This document shows positions 34,780 through 44,112 of a stretch of DNA of 64,000 nt, one piece after another. The DNA is from DATLNF01 sp963765815 (lineage in GTDB: Bacteria > Actinomycetota > Actinomycetes > BP-191), in NCBI GenBank assembly GCA_963765815.1, contig CAVXXT010000008.1, forward strand, positions 372,001 through 436,000. The letters are read 5' to 3'. Below the pieces are notes generated by a model. It was not told the origin of the DNA. It made no database searches and was given only the letters and a program-made list of their open reading frames with translations. The first letter of the stretch is position 1; each line of letters begins with the position of its first letter. Both the position numbers and the translations under genes were made by a program.

Positions 34780-36708
34780 GTGCCTGCTCTCGCCCTCCTC
34801 GAGCCGACCACCGCGGCCGGCGTGCACGACCTGCTGTGGCTGCTGATCGCGCTGCCGCTCGCCGGCGCCGCCCTGCTGCTGTTGGTCGGCCGTCGCGCCG
34901 ACCCGTGGGGGCACCTGGTCGGCACCGCCGTCGCTGCGGGCACGTTCGTCCTCGCCGTCGCCAGCTTCCTGCGGCTCACGTCGCTGCCGACCGAGGAGCG
35001 GGCCGTTCTTCGGCACGTCTACTCCTACATCGGCGTCGGCCGGTTCCACGTCGACGTCGACCTGTTCCTCGACCCGCTGTCCGGCGTGTTCCTGCTGCTC
35101 GTGACCGGGGTCGGCCTGCTGGTGCACGTCTACTCGATCGGCTACATGGGGCACGACCCGCACCGACGGCGCTTCTTCGCCTACTTGAACCTCTTCCTCG
35201 CCTCCATGCTCCTGCTCGTCCTCGCCAGCGGCTTCCTGGTGATGTACGTCGGCTGGGAGATGGTCGGGCTCTCGTCGTACCTGCTCATCTGCTTCTGGTC
35301 CTTCAAGCCGGCAGCGGCCACCGCCGCGAAGAAGGCGTTCATCACCAACCGGGTCGGCGACGTCGGGTTCGGCCTCGCCGTGATGCTGCTGTTCTCGACC
35401 TTCGGCGCCGTCGCCTTCGCCGACGTCTTCCCGCGGGCGGACGCGGTCTCGACCGGCACTGTCACGGCCATCTGCCTGCTGATGCTCCTCGGCGCGTGCA
35501 GCAAGAGCGCTCAGGTCCCGCTGCACGTCTGGCTGCCGGACGCGATGGAGGGCCCGACGCCGGCCAGCGCGCTGATCCACGCCGCGACGATGGTGACGGC
35601 CGGGGTCTACCTGGTCGCTCGCGCGCATCCGCTGTTCGAGGCGTCGCCGGTCGCCCTCGACGTCGTGTCGTGGGTGGGGGTCATCACCGTCCTGGTCGGC
35701 GGCGCGATCGCCTGCGTGCAGGACGACATCAAGAAGGTGCTCGCCTACTCGACGATCAGCCAGATCGGCTACATGTTCCTCGCGGTGGGTCTCGGCCCGG
35801 CGGCGTACGCGCTGGGCATCTTCCACCTGCTCACGCACGGGTTCTTCAAGGCCCTGATGTTCATGGGGGCCGGCTCGGTCATGCACGGCGTGCACGACGA
35901 GACCGACATGCGGCGGATGGGTGGGCTGCGCGCCGCCATGCCGATCACCGCGTGGACCTTCGTCGTGGGCTGGCTGGCCATCATCGGCGTTCCGCCGTTC
36001 GCCGGCTTCTTCTCGAAGGACCAGATCCTCGAGGCGGCGTTCGAGAGCGAGCACTACGCGCTGTGGGCGCTCGCACTGCTCGGCGCCGGCGTGACGGCGT
36101 TCTACATGTCACGGCTGGTGTTCATGACGTTCTTCGGCGCGTCACGGGTCAGCAAGGACGTGCACCCGCACGAGTCCCCCTCGTCGATGACGGTCCCCCT
36201 GGTGGTGCTCGCCGGGCTCGCCGCAGTGAGCGGCGCGGCCCTGAACCTCACCAAGGACGGCCGGCTGTTCGAGTTCCTCGAGCCGGTCTTCGGCGAGCCC
36301 GAGCACGGCGAGCACACCGCCGCCATCCCGGCCTGGGGGCTCACCATCATCACCATTGCGGTGGTCGCCGCCGGTGTGCTCGTCGCGCGCAGCCGCTTCC
36401 TCCAGCGCCCGGTGCCGGCGACGGCTCCGGACGACGTGCCCGCGCCCGTGACCTGGCTGCGGAAGAAGCTCTACTTCGACTCGGTCTACGAGTCGGTCCT
36501 GATGCGTCCAGGGCAGTACCTCGCCCGCGCCCTCGTGTTCGTCGACGGCCGGGGGATCGACGGCGCGGTCAACGGACTGGCGGCCGCCGTCGGCGGCGCA
36601 TCTGGTCGGCTGCGCCGTGTGCAGACCGGGTTCGTCCGCTCCTACGCCCTCGGCATGCTCGGCGGAGCCGCCGTCCTCGTCGCCACCCTGCTGCTCGTGA
36701 GGATCTGA
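34780..36708 (+). CDS. nuoL: NADH-quinone oxidoreductase subunit L (operon 1)
   Basis: A 642-residue antiporter-like proton-pumping subunit, distal in the membrane arm. GWEMVGLSSYLLI holds the conserved glutamate, HVWLPDAMEGPTPASALIHAATMV is the central pump motif, and the C-terminal lateral-helix region is present. GTG 34780 lies five bases after the nuoK stop. Confidence 0.94.
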   Translation: MPALALLEPTTAAGVHDLLWLLIALPLAGAALLLLVGRRADPWGHLVGTAVAAGTFVLAVASFLRLTSLPTEERAVLRHVYSYIGVGRFHVDVDLFLDPLSGVFLLLVTGVGLLVHVYSIGYMGHDPHRRRFFAYLNLFLASMLLLVLASGFLVMYVGWEMVGLSSYLLICFWSFKPAAATAAKKAFITNRVGDVGFGLAVMLLFSTFGAVAFADVFPRADAVSTGTVTAICLLMLLGACSKSAQVPLHVWLPDAMEGPTPASALIHAATMVTAGVYLVARAHPLFEASPVALDVVSWVGVITVLVGGAIACVQDDIKKVLAYSTISQIGYMFLAVGLGPAAYALGIFHLLTHGFFKALMFMGAGSVMHGVHDETDMRRMGGLRAAMPITAWTFVVGWLAIIGVPPFAGFFSKDQILEAAFESEHYALWALALLGAGVTAFYMSRLVFMTFFGASRVSKDVHPHESPSSMTVPLVVLAGLAAVSGAALNLTKDGRLFEFLEPVFGEPEHGEHTAAIPAWGLTIITIAVVAAGVLVARSRFLQRPVPATAPDDVPAPVTWLRKKLYFDSVYESVLMRPGQYLARALVFVDGRGIDGAVNGLAAAVGGASGRLRRVQTGFVRSYALGMLGGAAVLVATLLLVRI

Positions 36709-36709
36709 C

Positions 36710-38260
36710 GTGCTGCCCGACCAGATCCCCTGGCTGACGCTCATCGGCGTCGCGCCGCTCCTCGGCGTGCTCGCCGTTGCCGCCGTGCCGCGCGACCAGG
36801 ACGAGCTGGCCAAGCGCGTGGGCCTCGGCTTCTCGCTGCTCGCGTTGGCGCTCACCGTTGCCATGATCGGCGACTTCGAGGTCGGCGAGGCCGGGTTCCA
36901 GCTGGTCGAGCAGCACCGCTGGATCGCGCCGCTCGGCATCAGCTACAAGGTCGGCGTCGACGGCATCAGCCTCGTGCTCATCGCCTTGAGCACGTTCCTC
37001 GTGCCGATCGTCCTGCTCGCGTCCTGGCCCCAGGCGGTCCGGGTGCGCAGCTACGTCGGGCTGATCCTCGCGCTCGAGACGGCGATGGTCGGCGTGTTCG
37101 CCGCACTGGACCTGATCCTCTTCTACGTCTTCTTCGAGGCGATGCTCGTCCCGATGTACTTCCTGATCGGCTCGTTCGGCGGTGAGCGCCGGGTCTACGC
37201 CGCGGTGAAGTTCTTCCTCTACACGCTCTTCGCCGGCCTGCTCATGTTCGTCGCGATCCTGGGCCTCTACTTCCTCTCCCGCGAGCAGTTCGGCGCCGGG
37301 ACGTTCGACTACGAGCGGCTGCTCGACTTGGAGATCTCCCAGGGACTCGGCCGGGTGATGTTCCTCGGCTTCTTCGTCGCGTTCGCGGTGAAGGTGCCGC
37401 TGTTCCCGTTCCACACCTGGCTGCCGGACGCCCACACGGAGGCGCCGACCGGAGGGTCGGTGCTGCTGGCCGGCGTGCTCCTGAAGATGGGCACGTTCGG
37501 CTTCCTGCGCTACAGCCTGCCGCTGTTCCCCGAGGCGTCGCGCTACTTCGCCCCGCTGATGATGGTCCTCGGCGTCGTGGGAATCCTGTACGGCGCACTG
37601 GTCGCGATGGTCCAGAAGGACATCAAGCGGCTGGTCGCCTACACGTCCATCGCCCACCTCGGCTTCATCGTGCTGGGCACCTTCGCCTTCACGACGCAGA
37701 GCGCCTCCGGCGGCGTCCTCTACATGGTCAACCACGGCATCTCGACCGGTCTGCTGTTCCTGCTCATCGGCTTCCTCTACGACCGACGGCACACTCGCCT
37801 CATCTCCGAGTTCGGCGGTATCGCCAAGGTCATGCCGGTGCTGGCCGGCGCGTTCCTCGTCGCGGGGCTGTCCAGCCTGGCCCTCCCCGGCCTCAACGGT
37901 TTCGTCAGCGAGTTCCTCGTCCTGGCCGGCACCTTCAGCCGCAACCGGACCCTCGGCGTGCTCGCGACGCTCGGCATCGTCCTCGCCGCGCTGTACGTGC
38001 TCATCGCCTACCAGCGCACGATGCAGGGGCCCGTGACGGTCGAGGCGAACGAGAAGCTCGTCGACCTCTCGCTCCGCGAGAAGGTCGTGATCGCGCCGAT
38101 GATCGCGCTGATCGTCGGCCTCGGCGTCTACCCGAAGCCGGTGCTCGACGTGATCAACCCGTCGGTGGAGAGCGTCCTGGACCGGGTCGGCCGCACTGAC
38201 CCGCCGTCGACCGTCGGCACCGGCGCCGAGGCCGAGTTCGAGATCGGGGGCGAGAAGTGA
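36710..38260 (+). CDS. nuoM: NADH-quinone oxidoreductase subunit M (operon 1)
   Basis: A 516-residue antiporter-like proton pump. YVFFEAMLVPMYFLIG carries the key glutamate, and FHTWLPDAHTEAPTGGSVLLAGVLLKMG is the family motif. One base separates it from nuoL. The charged C-terminal tail (EAEFEIGGEK) overlaps nuoN. Confidence 0.95.
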   Translation: MLPDQIPWLTLIGVAPLLGVLAVAAVPRDQDELAKRVGLGFSLLALALTVAMIGDFEVGEAGFQLVEQHRWIAPLGISYKVGVDGISLVLIALSTFLVPIVLLASWPQAVRVRSYVGLILALETAMVGVFAALDLILFYVFFEAMLVPMYFLIGSFGGERRVYAAVKFFLYTLFAGLLMFVAILGLYFLSREQFGAGTFDYERLLDLEISQGLGRVMFLGFFVAFAVKVPLFPFHTWLPDAHTEAPTGGSVLLAGVLLKMGTFGFLRYSLPLFPEASRYFAPLMMVLGVVGILYGALVAMVQKDIKRLVAYTSIAHLGFIVLGTFAFTTQSASGGVLYMVNHGISTGLLFLLIGFLYDRRHTRLISEFGGIAKVMPVLAGAFLVAGLSSLALPGLNGFVSEFLVLAGTFSRNRTLGVLATLGIVLAALYVLIAYQRTMQGPVTVEANEKLVDLSLREKVVIAPMIALIVGLGVYPKPVLDVINPSVESVLDRVGRTDPPSTVGTGAEAEFEIGGEK

Positions 38261-39795
38261 CCGGCGCGGCACTGCCCGGCGTGCTGCTGGCGCAGGTCCG
38301 GGAGGACATCCCGGCCCCCTCGATCTCCTACCACTCGCTCGGCCCGGTCCTCGTCGTCGCAGGGGTCGCCCTGCTCGGCGTCCTGATCGAGGCGTTCGCC
38401 CCGGCGACCCGGCGCCGAGCGCTGCAGATCCCCGTGGCGCTCGCTGGCCTGCTCGGCGCACTCGTCCTCATCGCCCGGCTGTGGTCGACGGTGCGCGGTT
38501 CGGGCGAGATCGTGGCCGAGGGCGCGATCGCGCTCGACGGGCCGTCGCTGTTCCTGCAGGGCACGATCGTGGTGCTCGCGGCGGCGTCGATCCTCCTGCT
38601 CGGGGAGCGGGGCGCGGACAGCGACCCCGATGCCGGGCCCGGGCGTGATCTGCCCACCGAGGCTGTGCCGCTCGCCATGTTCGCAGTGACCGGCATGATG
38701 CTGATGACCGCCGCGAGCAACCTGCTGGTGATGTTCGTCGCGCTCGAAGTGCTGTCGCTGCCGCTCTACCTGCTCTCCGGGCTGGCCCGGCGCAAGCGGG
38801 TGCTCAGCCAGGAGAGCGCGGTCAAGTACTTCCTGCTCGGAGCGTTCTCCTCCGCTTTCTTCCTCTACGGCCTCGCGCTGATCTACGGCTTTGCCGGGTC
38901 GGTCGACCTCGCCGACATCGCGACGGCAGCCGGCCGGGTCGACGGCAACCAGGCGTTCCTGTACTCCGGAGTCGCGCTGCTGTCCGTGGGGCTGCTGTTC
39001 AAGGTGGGCGCGGTGCCGTTCCACTCGTGGACCCCGGACGTCTATCAGGGTGCGCCGACCCCGGTGACCGCGCTGATGGCCTCCGGCACCAAGGTCGCCG
39101 CCTTCGGCGCGCTCCTGCGGGTGATGTACGTCGCCTTCGGCCCGCTCCAGTGGGACTGGCGTCCGGCGATCTGGGGAACCGCGATCCTCACCATGGTCGT
39201 CGGGGCGGTGGTCGCGGTCACCCAGCAGGACGTGAAGCGGATGCTCGCCTACTCCTCCGTCGCGCATGCCGGGTTCATCCTCACCGGCGTGGCCGCCGCC
39301 AACGTCGACGGGCTGCGCGGCGTCATGTTCTACCTGCTCGCCTACGGGTTCACGGTCGTCGGCGCCTTCGGCATCGTCATGCTGGTCCGCGACGAGCACG
39401 GCGAGGCGACCCACCTGTCGCAGTGGCAGGGCCTGGGCAAGCGCTCGCCCCTCGTCGCCGCATCGTTCGCCACATTCCTGTTCGCGCTCGCCGGCATCCC
39501 GCTGACCAGCGGCTTCGTCGCCAAGCTCACCGTCTTCGAGGCCGCGGTCGACGGCCGGGCAACTCCGCTCGTCGTCGTCGGTGTGGTGACGAGCGCGATC
39601 GCGGCGTTCTTCTACGCCCGGGTGGTCGTGCTGATGTTCTTCCAGGAGCCGGCGGCCGACGGTCCCGAGGTAGTGGTGCCGAGTGGGCTCGCCGCCGCTG
39701 CTCTGGGCCTGTCGCTCGCGGTCACCGTCCTGCTCGGCGTGCTGCCCGGTCAGGTGCTCCAGCTGGTCGGCGAAGCGTCGCTGTTCATCCGATGA
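38257..39795 (+). CDS. nuoN: NADH-quinone oxidoreductase subunit N (operon 1)
   Basis: A 512-residue third antiporter-like pump, closest to the quinone arm. FVALEVLSLPLYLLSGL and FHSWTPDVYQGAPTPVTALMASGTK are intact. Last gene of operon 1; its stop is 31 bases before the synthase start. Confidence 0.95.
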   Translation: MTGAALPGVLLAQVREDIPAPSISYHSLGPVLVVAGVALLGVLIEAFAPATRRRALQIPVALAGLLGALVLIARLWSTVRGSGEIVAEGAIALDGPSLFLQGTIVVLAAASILLLGERGADSDPDAGPGRDLPTEAVPLAMFAVTGMMLMTAASNLLVMFVALEVLSLPLYLLSGLARRKRVLSQESAVKYFLLGAFSSAFFLYGLALIYGFAGSVDLADIATAAGRVDGNQAFLYSGVALLSVGLLFKVGAVPFHSWTPDVYQGAPTPVTALMASGTKVAAFGALLRVMYVAFGPLQWDWRPAIWGTAILTMVVGAVVAVTQQDVKRMLAYSSVAHAGFILTGVAAANVDGLRGVMFYLLAYGFTVVGAFGIVMLVRDEHGEATHLSQWQGLGKRSPLVAASFATFLFALAGIPLTSGFVAKLTVFEAAVDGRATPLVVVGVVTSAIAAFFYARVVVLMFFQEPAADGPEVVVPSGLAAAALGLSLAVTVLLGVLPGQVLQLVGEASLFIR

Positions 39796-39826
39796 GCGGC
39801 GGTCCGGCGATGAGCGGCGTACGGCG

Positions 39827-40819
39827 ATGAGCCCGACCCCGGTGCACGGCATCGTGTTCCACGACCCCGAGCTGGAAGCGGCCGTGCGCGCCGGGCTCGA
39901 CTCGGTCGAGGTGATGCTGCGCGAGTCGGTGAAGAGCGACTACCCGTTCGTCACCGAGACGTCGCGGCACCTCGTCGACGCGGGGGGCAAGCGGTTCCGT
40001 CCGCTGGTGGTCCTGCTCGCGAGCCACTTCGCCGACCCGTCGAGCGCCGCGGTCGTGCCCGCGGCCGTGGCGATCGAGCTCACCCACCTCTCGACGCTCT
40101 ACCACGACGACGTCATGGACGAGGCAGTGCTGCGCCGCGGCGCGGTGTCGGCCAACAGCCGGTGGGACAACACGGTCGCGATCCTCACCGGCGACTTCCT
40201 GTTCGCCCGCGCGTCGGAGATCACCGCCGACCTCGGCACCGAGGCCACCCGGATCCTCGCCCAGACGATCGCCGTGCTCTGCGAGGGGCAGATCCGCGAG
40301 ACGGTCGGCGTCGCCGACGGAGCCGACCCGGTCGAGCACTACCTGCAGGTCGTCGCCGAGAAGACCGGATCCCTGATCGCGACCTCCGGTCGGCTCGGCG
40401 CCCTGCTGTCCGGGGGTGACCCCGCGACGGTCGACGTCCTGAGCCGCTACGGCGCGACGATCGGCGTCGCTTTCCAGCTCAGCGACGACCTGCTCGACGT
40501 CACCAGCGAGTCCGACCAGTCCGGCAAGACGCCCGGCACCGACCTGCGCGAGGGCATCCAGACCCTGCCGATGCTCTACGCGCTGCGAAGCGACCCGCAG
40601 GGACGCCTCGCCGACCTCCTCGCCGGGGACCTGACCGGAGACGCCGAGCATGCCGAGGCGCTGACGCTGCTGCGGGCGCACCCGGCGATGGCGGAGGCGC
40701 GGGCGACCCTCCTCGGGTACGCCGCCGAGGCCAAGGAGATGGTCGCGGGACTGCCGGAAGGACCCCCGCGCACCGCCCTCGAGGCGCTCGCGGACTTCGT
40801 CGTCGCCCGGACCGGCTGA
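39827..40819 (+). CDS. Long-chain polyprenyl diphosphate synthase (menaquinone side chain)
   Basis: A 330-residue trans-prenyltransferase with both Asp-rich motifs, DDVMD (Asp94, Asp95, Asp98) and DDLLD (Asp220, Asp221, Asp224), and GGKRFRPLVVLLAS. It builds the polyprenyl tail used by MqnP. The chain length cannot be read safely from sequence alone. ATG 39827 is used because two ATGs just upstream run into stops. It lies between the two nuo clusters, probably transcribed with nuoA-N. Confidence 0.9.
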   Translation: MSPTPVHGIVFHDPELEAAVRAGLDSVEVMLRESVKSDYPFVTETSRHLVDAGGKRFRPLVVLLASHFADPSSAAVVPAAVAIELTHLSTLYHDDVMDEAVLRRGAVSANSRWDNTVAILTGDFLFARASEITADLGTEATRILAQTIAVLCEGQIRETVGVADGADPVEHYLQVVAEKTGSLIATSGRLGALLSGGDPATVDVLSRYGATIGVAFQLSDDLLDVTSESDQSGKTPGTDLREGIQTLPMLYALRSDPQGRLADLLAGDLTGDAEHAEALTLLRAHPAMAEARATLLGYAAEAKEMVAGLPEGPPRTALEALADFVVARTG

Positions 40820-40882
40820 CCGCTCCGACACGCCACGACGGACGTCGGTCCGGCCGATTCCCGGTTGCCGCGTCACCCCCGT

Positions 40883-40923
40883 TAGGATGCCTCGACGCAC
40901 CCGCTGAGACACCCCTGTAGGGG
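40883..40923 (+). promoter_or_regulatory. -10 box and leader hairpin of the second nuo cluster
   Basis: TAGGAT (TAnnnT) lies at 40883-40888. The leader contains CCCCT-GT-AGGGG (40912-40923); its right arm is the ribosome-site sequence AGGGGAG just before ATG 40928. The short stem could mask the site. I found no convincing -35. Confidence 0.35.
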
Positions 40924-40927
40924 AGCG

Positions 40928-41311
40928 ATGAGCAACGACTACTTCGCCGACTACACCACGGTCGGATCGGTCATCCTGGCCGGCCTGGCGTTTGTGGTGG
41001 TCGCCTTCACGGCGGCCCGGCTCGTGCGCCCGACGCGTCCGCGCCGGGAGAAGTACCTCACTTACGAGTGCGGGATCGACCCGGTCGGCGTCGGCTGGTC
41101 GCAGACGCAGATCCGCTACTACGTGTTCGCTTTCCTCTTCGTCATCTTCGACGTGGAGTCGGTCTTCCTGTTCCCGTTCGCGACGGTCCTGCGGACCTTC
41201 GACGCGGCGGGCGACGGCATGGCCGTGCTGGTCGAGATGGTGATCTTCATCCTGCTGCTGGCCGTCGGGATCCTCTACGCCTGGAAGAAGAAGGTTCTCG
41301 AATGGGTCTGA
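40928..41311 (+). CDS. nuoA2: NADH-quinone oxidoreductase subunit A, second copy
   Basis: A 127-residue NuoA paralogue with three helices, LTYECGIDPVGVGWSQ and FLFVIFDVESVFLFPF. It differs clearly from the operon 1 copy. First gene of the ten-gene second cluster; it overlaps nuoB2 by ten bases as in operon 1. Confidence 0.93.
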   Translation: MSNDYFADYTTVGSVILAGLAFVVVAFTAARLVRPTRPRREKYLTYECGIDPVGVGWSQTQIRYYVFAFLFVIFDVESVFLFPFATVLRTFDAAGDGMAVLVEMVIFILLLAVGILYAWKKKVLEWV

Positions 41312-41805
41312 GCGACCAGGTCGAGGTCCCGCAGCCGATCCGCTTCGTCCTCAACTGGGGGCGCAAGTACTCGCTGTGGGTGTTCAACTTCGGGCTCGCC
41401 TGCTGCGCGATCGAGTTCATCGCGACGTCGATGGCCGAGCACGACTTCATCCGCATGGGGGTGATCCCCTTCGCGCACGGCCCCCGGCAGGCCGACCTGA
41501 TGGTGGTCAGCGGGACCCTGACGGACAAGATGGCGCCGGCCGTCAAGCGGCTCTACGAGCAGATGCCCGAGCCGAAGTACGTCATCTCGTTCGGCTCGTG
41601 CGCCAACTGCGGCGGTCCCTACTGGGACTCCTACTCCGTGGCCAAGGGCGTCGACCAGATCATCCCGGTCGACGTCTACGTCCCGGGCTGCCCGCCGCGG
41701 CCGGAGGCGCTGCTCCAGGGCATCCTCAAGCTGCAGACCAAGATCCAGAACGAGTCGCTCAAGCAGCGCTACTCGGCCGAGCCGCTGACGGTCGAGGCCG
41801 GATGA
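41302..41805 (+). CDS. nuoB2: NADH-quinone oxidoreductase subunit B, second copy
   Basis: A 167-residue paralogue with complete N2-cluster ligands: GLACCAIEFI, GSCANCGGPYW and VPGCPPRPE. It should be able to hold a working cluster, so the second complex is redox-active and not only a transporter. Confidence 0.93.
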   Translation: MGLSDQVEVPQPIRFVLNWGRKYSLWVFNFGLACCAIEFIATSMAEHDFIRMGVIPFAHGPRQADLMVVSGTLTDKMAPAVKRLYEQMPEPKYVISFGSCANCGGPYWDSYSVAKGVDQIIPVDVYVPGCPPRPEALLQGILKLQTKIQNESLKQRYSAEPLTVEAG

Positions 41806-42305
41806 CTCCGGAAGAGCTCATCGGCCGATTCATCGCCGAGCTCGGGGACGACGTCGTCGACACCGAGGTCGCCTACGACGTCGCCACGGTGACCGTCAAC
41901 GCCGCGCGCTACGCCGACGCGGCGCGGTTCGCCAAGACCACCCGCGGGCTCGACCTGACCTTCTTCGACTTCCTCACCGGTGTCGACGAGGGTGAGGCCG
42001 GCTACGGCGTGGTGACCCACCTCTACTCGCCGATCCACAAGCACCACATCCAGCTGCGCACCGTCGTGCCCAACGACGCCCCGAGCCTGCCGACGATGAC
42101 CGGCGTGTTCCGCGGCGCCAACTGGCACGAGCGAGAGACCTGGGAGATGTTCGGCGTCGTGTTCGACGGTCACCCCAATCTCGTCAAGCTGCTGCTCCCC
42201 GACGAGTTCGAGGGGCACCCGCTGCGCAAGGAGTTCCTGCTCATGAGCCGCGAGGTCAAGCCGTGGCCCGGGGCGAAGGAGCCGGGCGAGGGGGGCCACG
42301 AGTGA
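41802..42305 (+). CDS. nuoC2: NADH-quinone oxidoreductase subunit C, second copy
   Basis: A 167-residue 30-kDa-type subunit, WHERETWEMFGVVFDGHP intact, shorter than NuoC1 because it lacks the N-terminal extension. In ordinary clusters nuoD would follow; here the stop overlaps nuoH2 by four bases, so there is no room for nuoD-G. Confidence 0.93.
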   Translation: MTPEELIGRFIAELGDDVVDTEVAYDVATVTVNAARYADAARFAKTTRGLDLTFFDFLTGVDEGEAGYGVVTHLYSPIHKHHIQLRTVVPNDAPSLPTMTGVFRGANWHERETWEMFGVVFDGHPNLVKLLLPDEFEGHPLRKEFLLMSREVKPWPGAKEPGEGGHE

Positions 42306-43300
42306 TCGGCGACGTCCTCGACTCCTATGCGTTCGAGCTCACCCTGCGCATCGTCTGCGTGCTCCTGGTCTTCCTCACGGTCCCGCTGATCGTCGGTCAG
42401 ATGGAGCACAAGGCGATGGCGCACATGCAGTCGCGCCTCGGGCCCATGTACGCCGGCGGCTTCCACGGCTGGGCGCAGCTCGTCGCGGACGGCGTGAAGT
42501 TCCTGCAGAAGGAAGACGTCGTCCCGACCAACGCCGACCCGTGGGTGTTCAAGCTGGCGCCGGCGGTGTCGCTGCTGCCGCCGATGTTCGTGCTCATCGT
42601 GATCCCGGTGGGGCCGGACCTGGTCTCCCAGGATCTCGACATCGGCCTCTTCTACGCGCTCGCGATCAGCTCGATCAGCGTCCTCGGCATGCTCATGGCC
42701 GCGTGGTCGAGCGCCAACAAGTTCTCTCTGCTCGGCGGCATCCGCGGTGCGGCGCAGCTGATCGCCTACGAGCTGCCGCTGGTGCTCTGTGCCGCGTCGG
42801 CGGTGATGCTCGCGGGGACCATGTCGCTCACCGGCATCGTCGAGGCCTGGGAGTGGTGGTGGCTGCCGGTCCAGGCGGTCGCGCTGTTCATCTTCTTCAC
42901 CGCGTCGCTCGCCGAGCTGAACCGCCCGCCGTTCGACATGCCGGTGGCCGACTCCGAGATCATCTTCGGCCACATGACCGAGTACACCGGGCTGCGATTC
43001 GCGCTGTTCCTGCTCACCGAGTACGCCGGCATCGTGGTCGCCGGCGGCCTGATCACGGCGATCTTCCTCGGCGGCTGGCGCGGCCCGTTCTGGGACTCCG
43101 TGCAGATCGGCGACGTCTACCCCCTCGGCATCGCCTACACGCTGGTCAAGGTGCTCGCGATCGCCTTCGTCGTCATCTGGCTGCGGGTCACCTACCCGCG
43201 GCTGCGCGAGGACCAGCTGCAGAAGTTCTGCTGGAAGGCTCTCATCCCCCTCTCCCTCGTCCAGGTCCTGGTGACCGGCTTCGTCACGGTGGTGAAGTAG
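42302..43300 (+). CDS. nuoH2: NADH-quinone oxidoreductase subunit H, second copy
   Basis: A 332-residue quinone-chamber subunit with EHKAMAHMQSRLGPMYAGG, AELNRPPFDMPVADSEIIFGH and WLRVTYPRLREDQLQKFCWK. It lacks the extra C-terminal helix of NuoH1. GTG start overlaps nuoC2. Confidence 0.93.
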   Translation: MIGDVLDSYAFELTLRIVCVLLVFLTVPLIVGQMEHKAMAHMQSRLGPMYAGGFHGWAQLVADGVKFLQKEDVVPTNADPWVFKLAPAVSLLPPMFVLIVIPVGPDLVSQDLDIGLFYALAISSISVLGMLMAAWSSANKFSLLGGIRGAAQLIAYELPLVLCAASAVMLAGTMSLTGIVEAWEWWWLPVQAVALFIFFTASLAELNRPPFDMPVADSEIIFGHMTEYTGLRFALFLLTEYAGIVVAGGLITAIFLGGWRGPFWDSVQIGDVYPLGIAYTLVKVLAIAFVVIWLRVTYPRLREDQLQKFCWKALIPLSLVQVLVTGFVTVVK

Positions 43301-43302
43301 CC

Positions 43303-44112
43303 ATGCCAGGAGGCACCGGCCTGCTGAAGGGCCTCACCGTCACGTTCGGCACGATGCTGAAGCGGTCGGTCACCAAGCAGTACCCCGACGTCCTGCCCGA
43401 GCTGGCGCCGCGCACCCGCGGGGTCATCGCGCTGATGGAGGAGAACTGCACGGTCTGCATGCTGTGCAGCCGCGAGTGTCCCGACTGGTGCATCTACATC
43501 GACTCGCACAAGGAGACGGTGCCGCCGAAGGAGCCCGGCGCGCGGGCGCGCACGCGCAACCTGCTCGATCGCTTCGCGATCGACTTCGCGCTGTGCATGT
43601 ACTGCGGCATCTGCATCGAGGTCTGCCCGTTCGACGCGCTGTTCTGGTCCCCGGAGTTCGAGTACTCCGAGTACGACATCCGCGAGCTGACCCACGAGAT
43701 GGACCGCCTGCGCGAGTGGATGTACACCGTTCCCGCGCCGCCCGCGCTCGACCCCGACGGGGAGGAGCCGGCCGAGGTCGCCGCCGCCGCCAAGGCCGAG
43801 CCGACCTTCGTCGAAGCAGTCGGCTTCGCCGGAGCACCGGCGCTCGCCGCGGCACCGGCACCGGCCGCCCTCCCGGCGGCAGCGCCCGCGCCCGCCCCCG
43901 AAGCCGCTGCGACCGACGGCCCTGCTGCTCCCGACGGCTCCGCCGCGGCGGCACCGCCCGCCGTGGCGGCGGAGCCGGAGCACGATATTGGCGAGGTGCA
44001 GGTGGACCAGGCGACGTACGACGAGGCGATCGCGGCCGGCCTGCCCGACCGCGTGGCCCGGGCCAAGGCGAAGTCGGCCTGGGTGAAGAAGGCCCGGAAG
44101 GGGCTGCTGTGA
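43303..44112 (+). CDS. nuoI2: NADH-quinone oxidoreductase subunit I, second copy, with long Ala/Pro tail
   Basis: A 269-residue protein. The first about 145 residues are a normal NuoI with CTVCMLCSRECP (Cys49-59) and CMYCGICIEVCP (Cys98-108). Then comes about 95 residues of Ala/Pro-rich, probably disordered chain (ALAAAPAPAALPAAAPAPAP) and a basic helical end (YDEAIAAGLPDRVARAKAK to KKARKGLL). NuoI is usually 150-200 residues, so the tail is an addition that could dock a partner replacing the missing NuoE-G module. Confidence 0.9.
   Translation: MPGGTGLLKGLTVTFGTMLKRSVTKQYPDVLPELAPRTRGVIALMEENCTVCMLCSRECPDWCIYIDSHKETVPPKEPGARARTRNLLDRFAIDFALCMYCGICIEVCPFDALFWSPEFEYSEYDIRELTHEMDRLREWMYTVPAPPALDPDGEEPAEVAAAAKAEPTFVEAVGFAGAPALAAAPAPAALPAAAPAPAPEAAATDGPAAPDGSAAAAPPAVAAEPEHDIGEVQVDQATYDEAIAAGLPDRVARAKAKSAWVKKARKGLL

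Noticed and set aside
34489..36054. Long minus-strand open frame (521 codons) across nuoK and nuoL; similar long antisense frames across most genes
   Set aside because: GC-rich third positions keep the antisense frame open. The translations are Arg/Asp/Gln-rich with no motif, and the plus strand carries clear subunits.
43738..44112. Lipoyl or biotinyl domain at the end of NuoI2, suggested by the Ala/Pro linker
   Set aside because: No DKA or MKM lysine motif is present; only a charged helix follows the linker.
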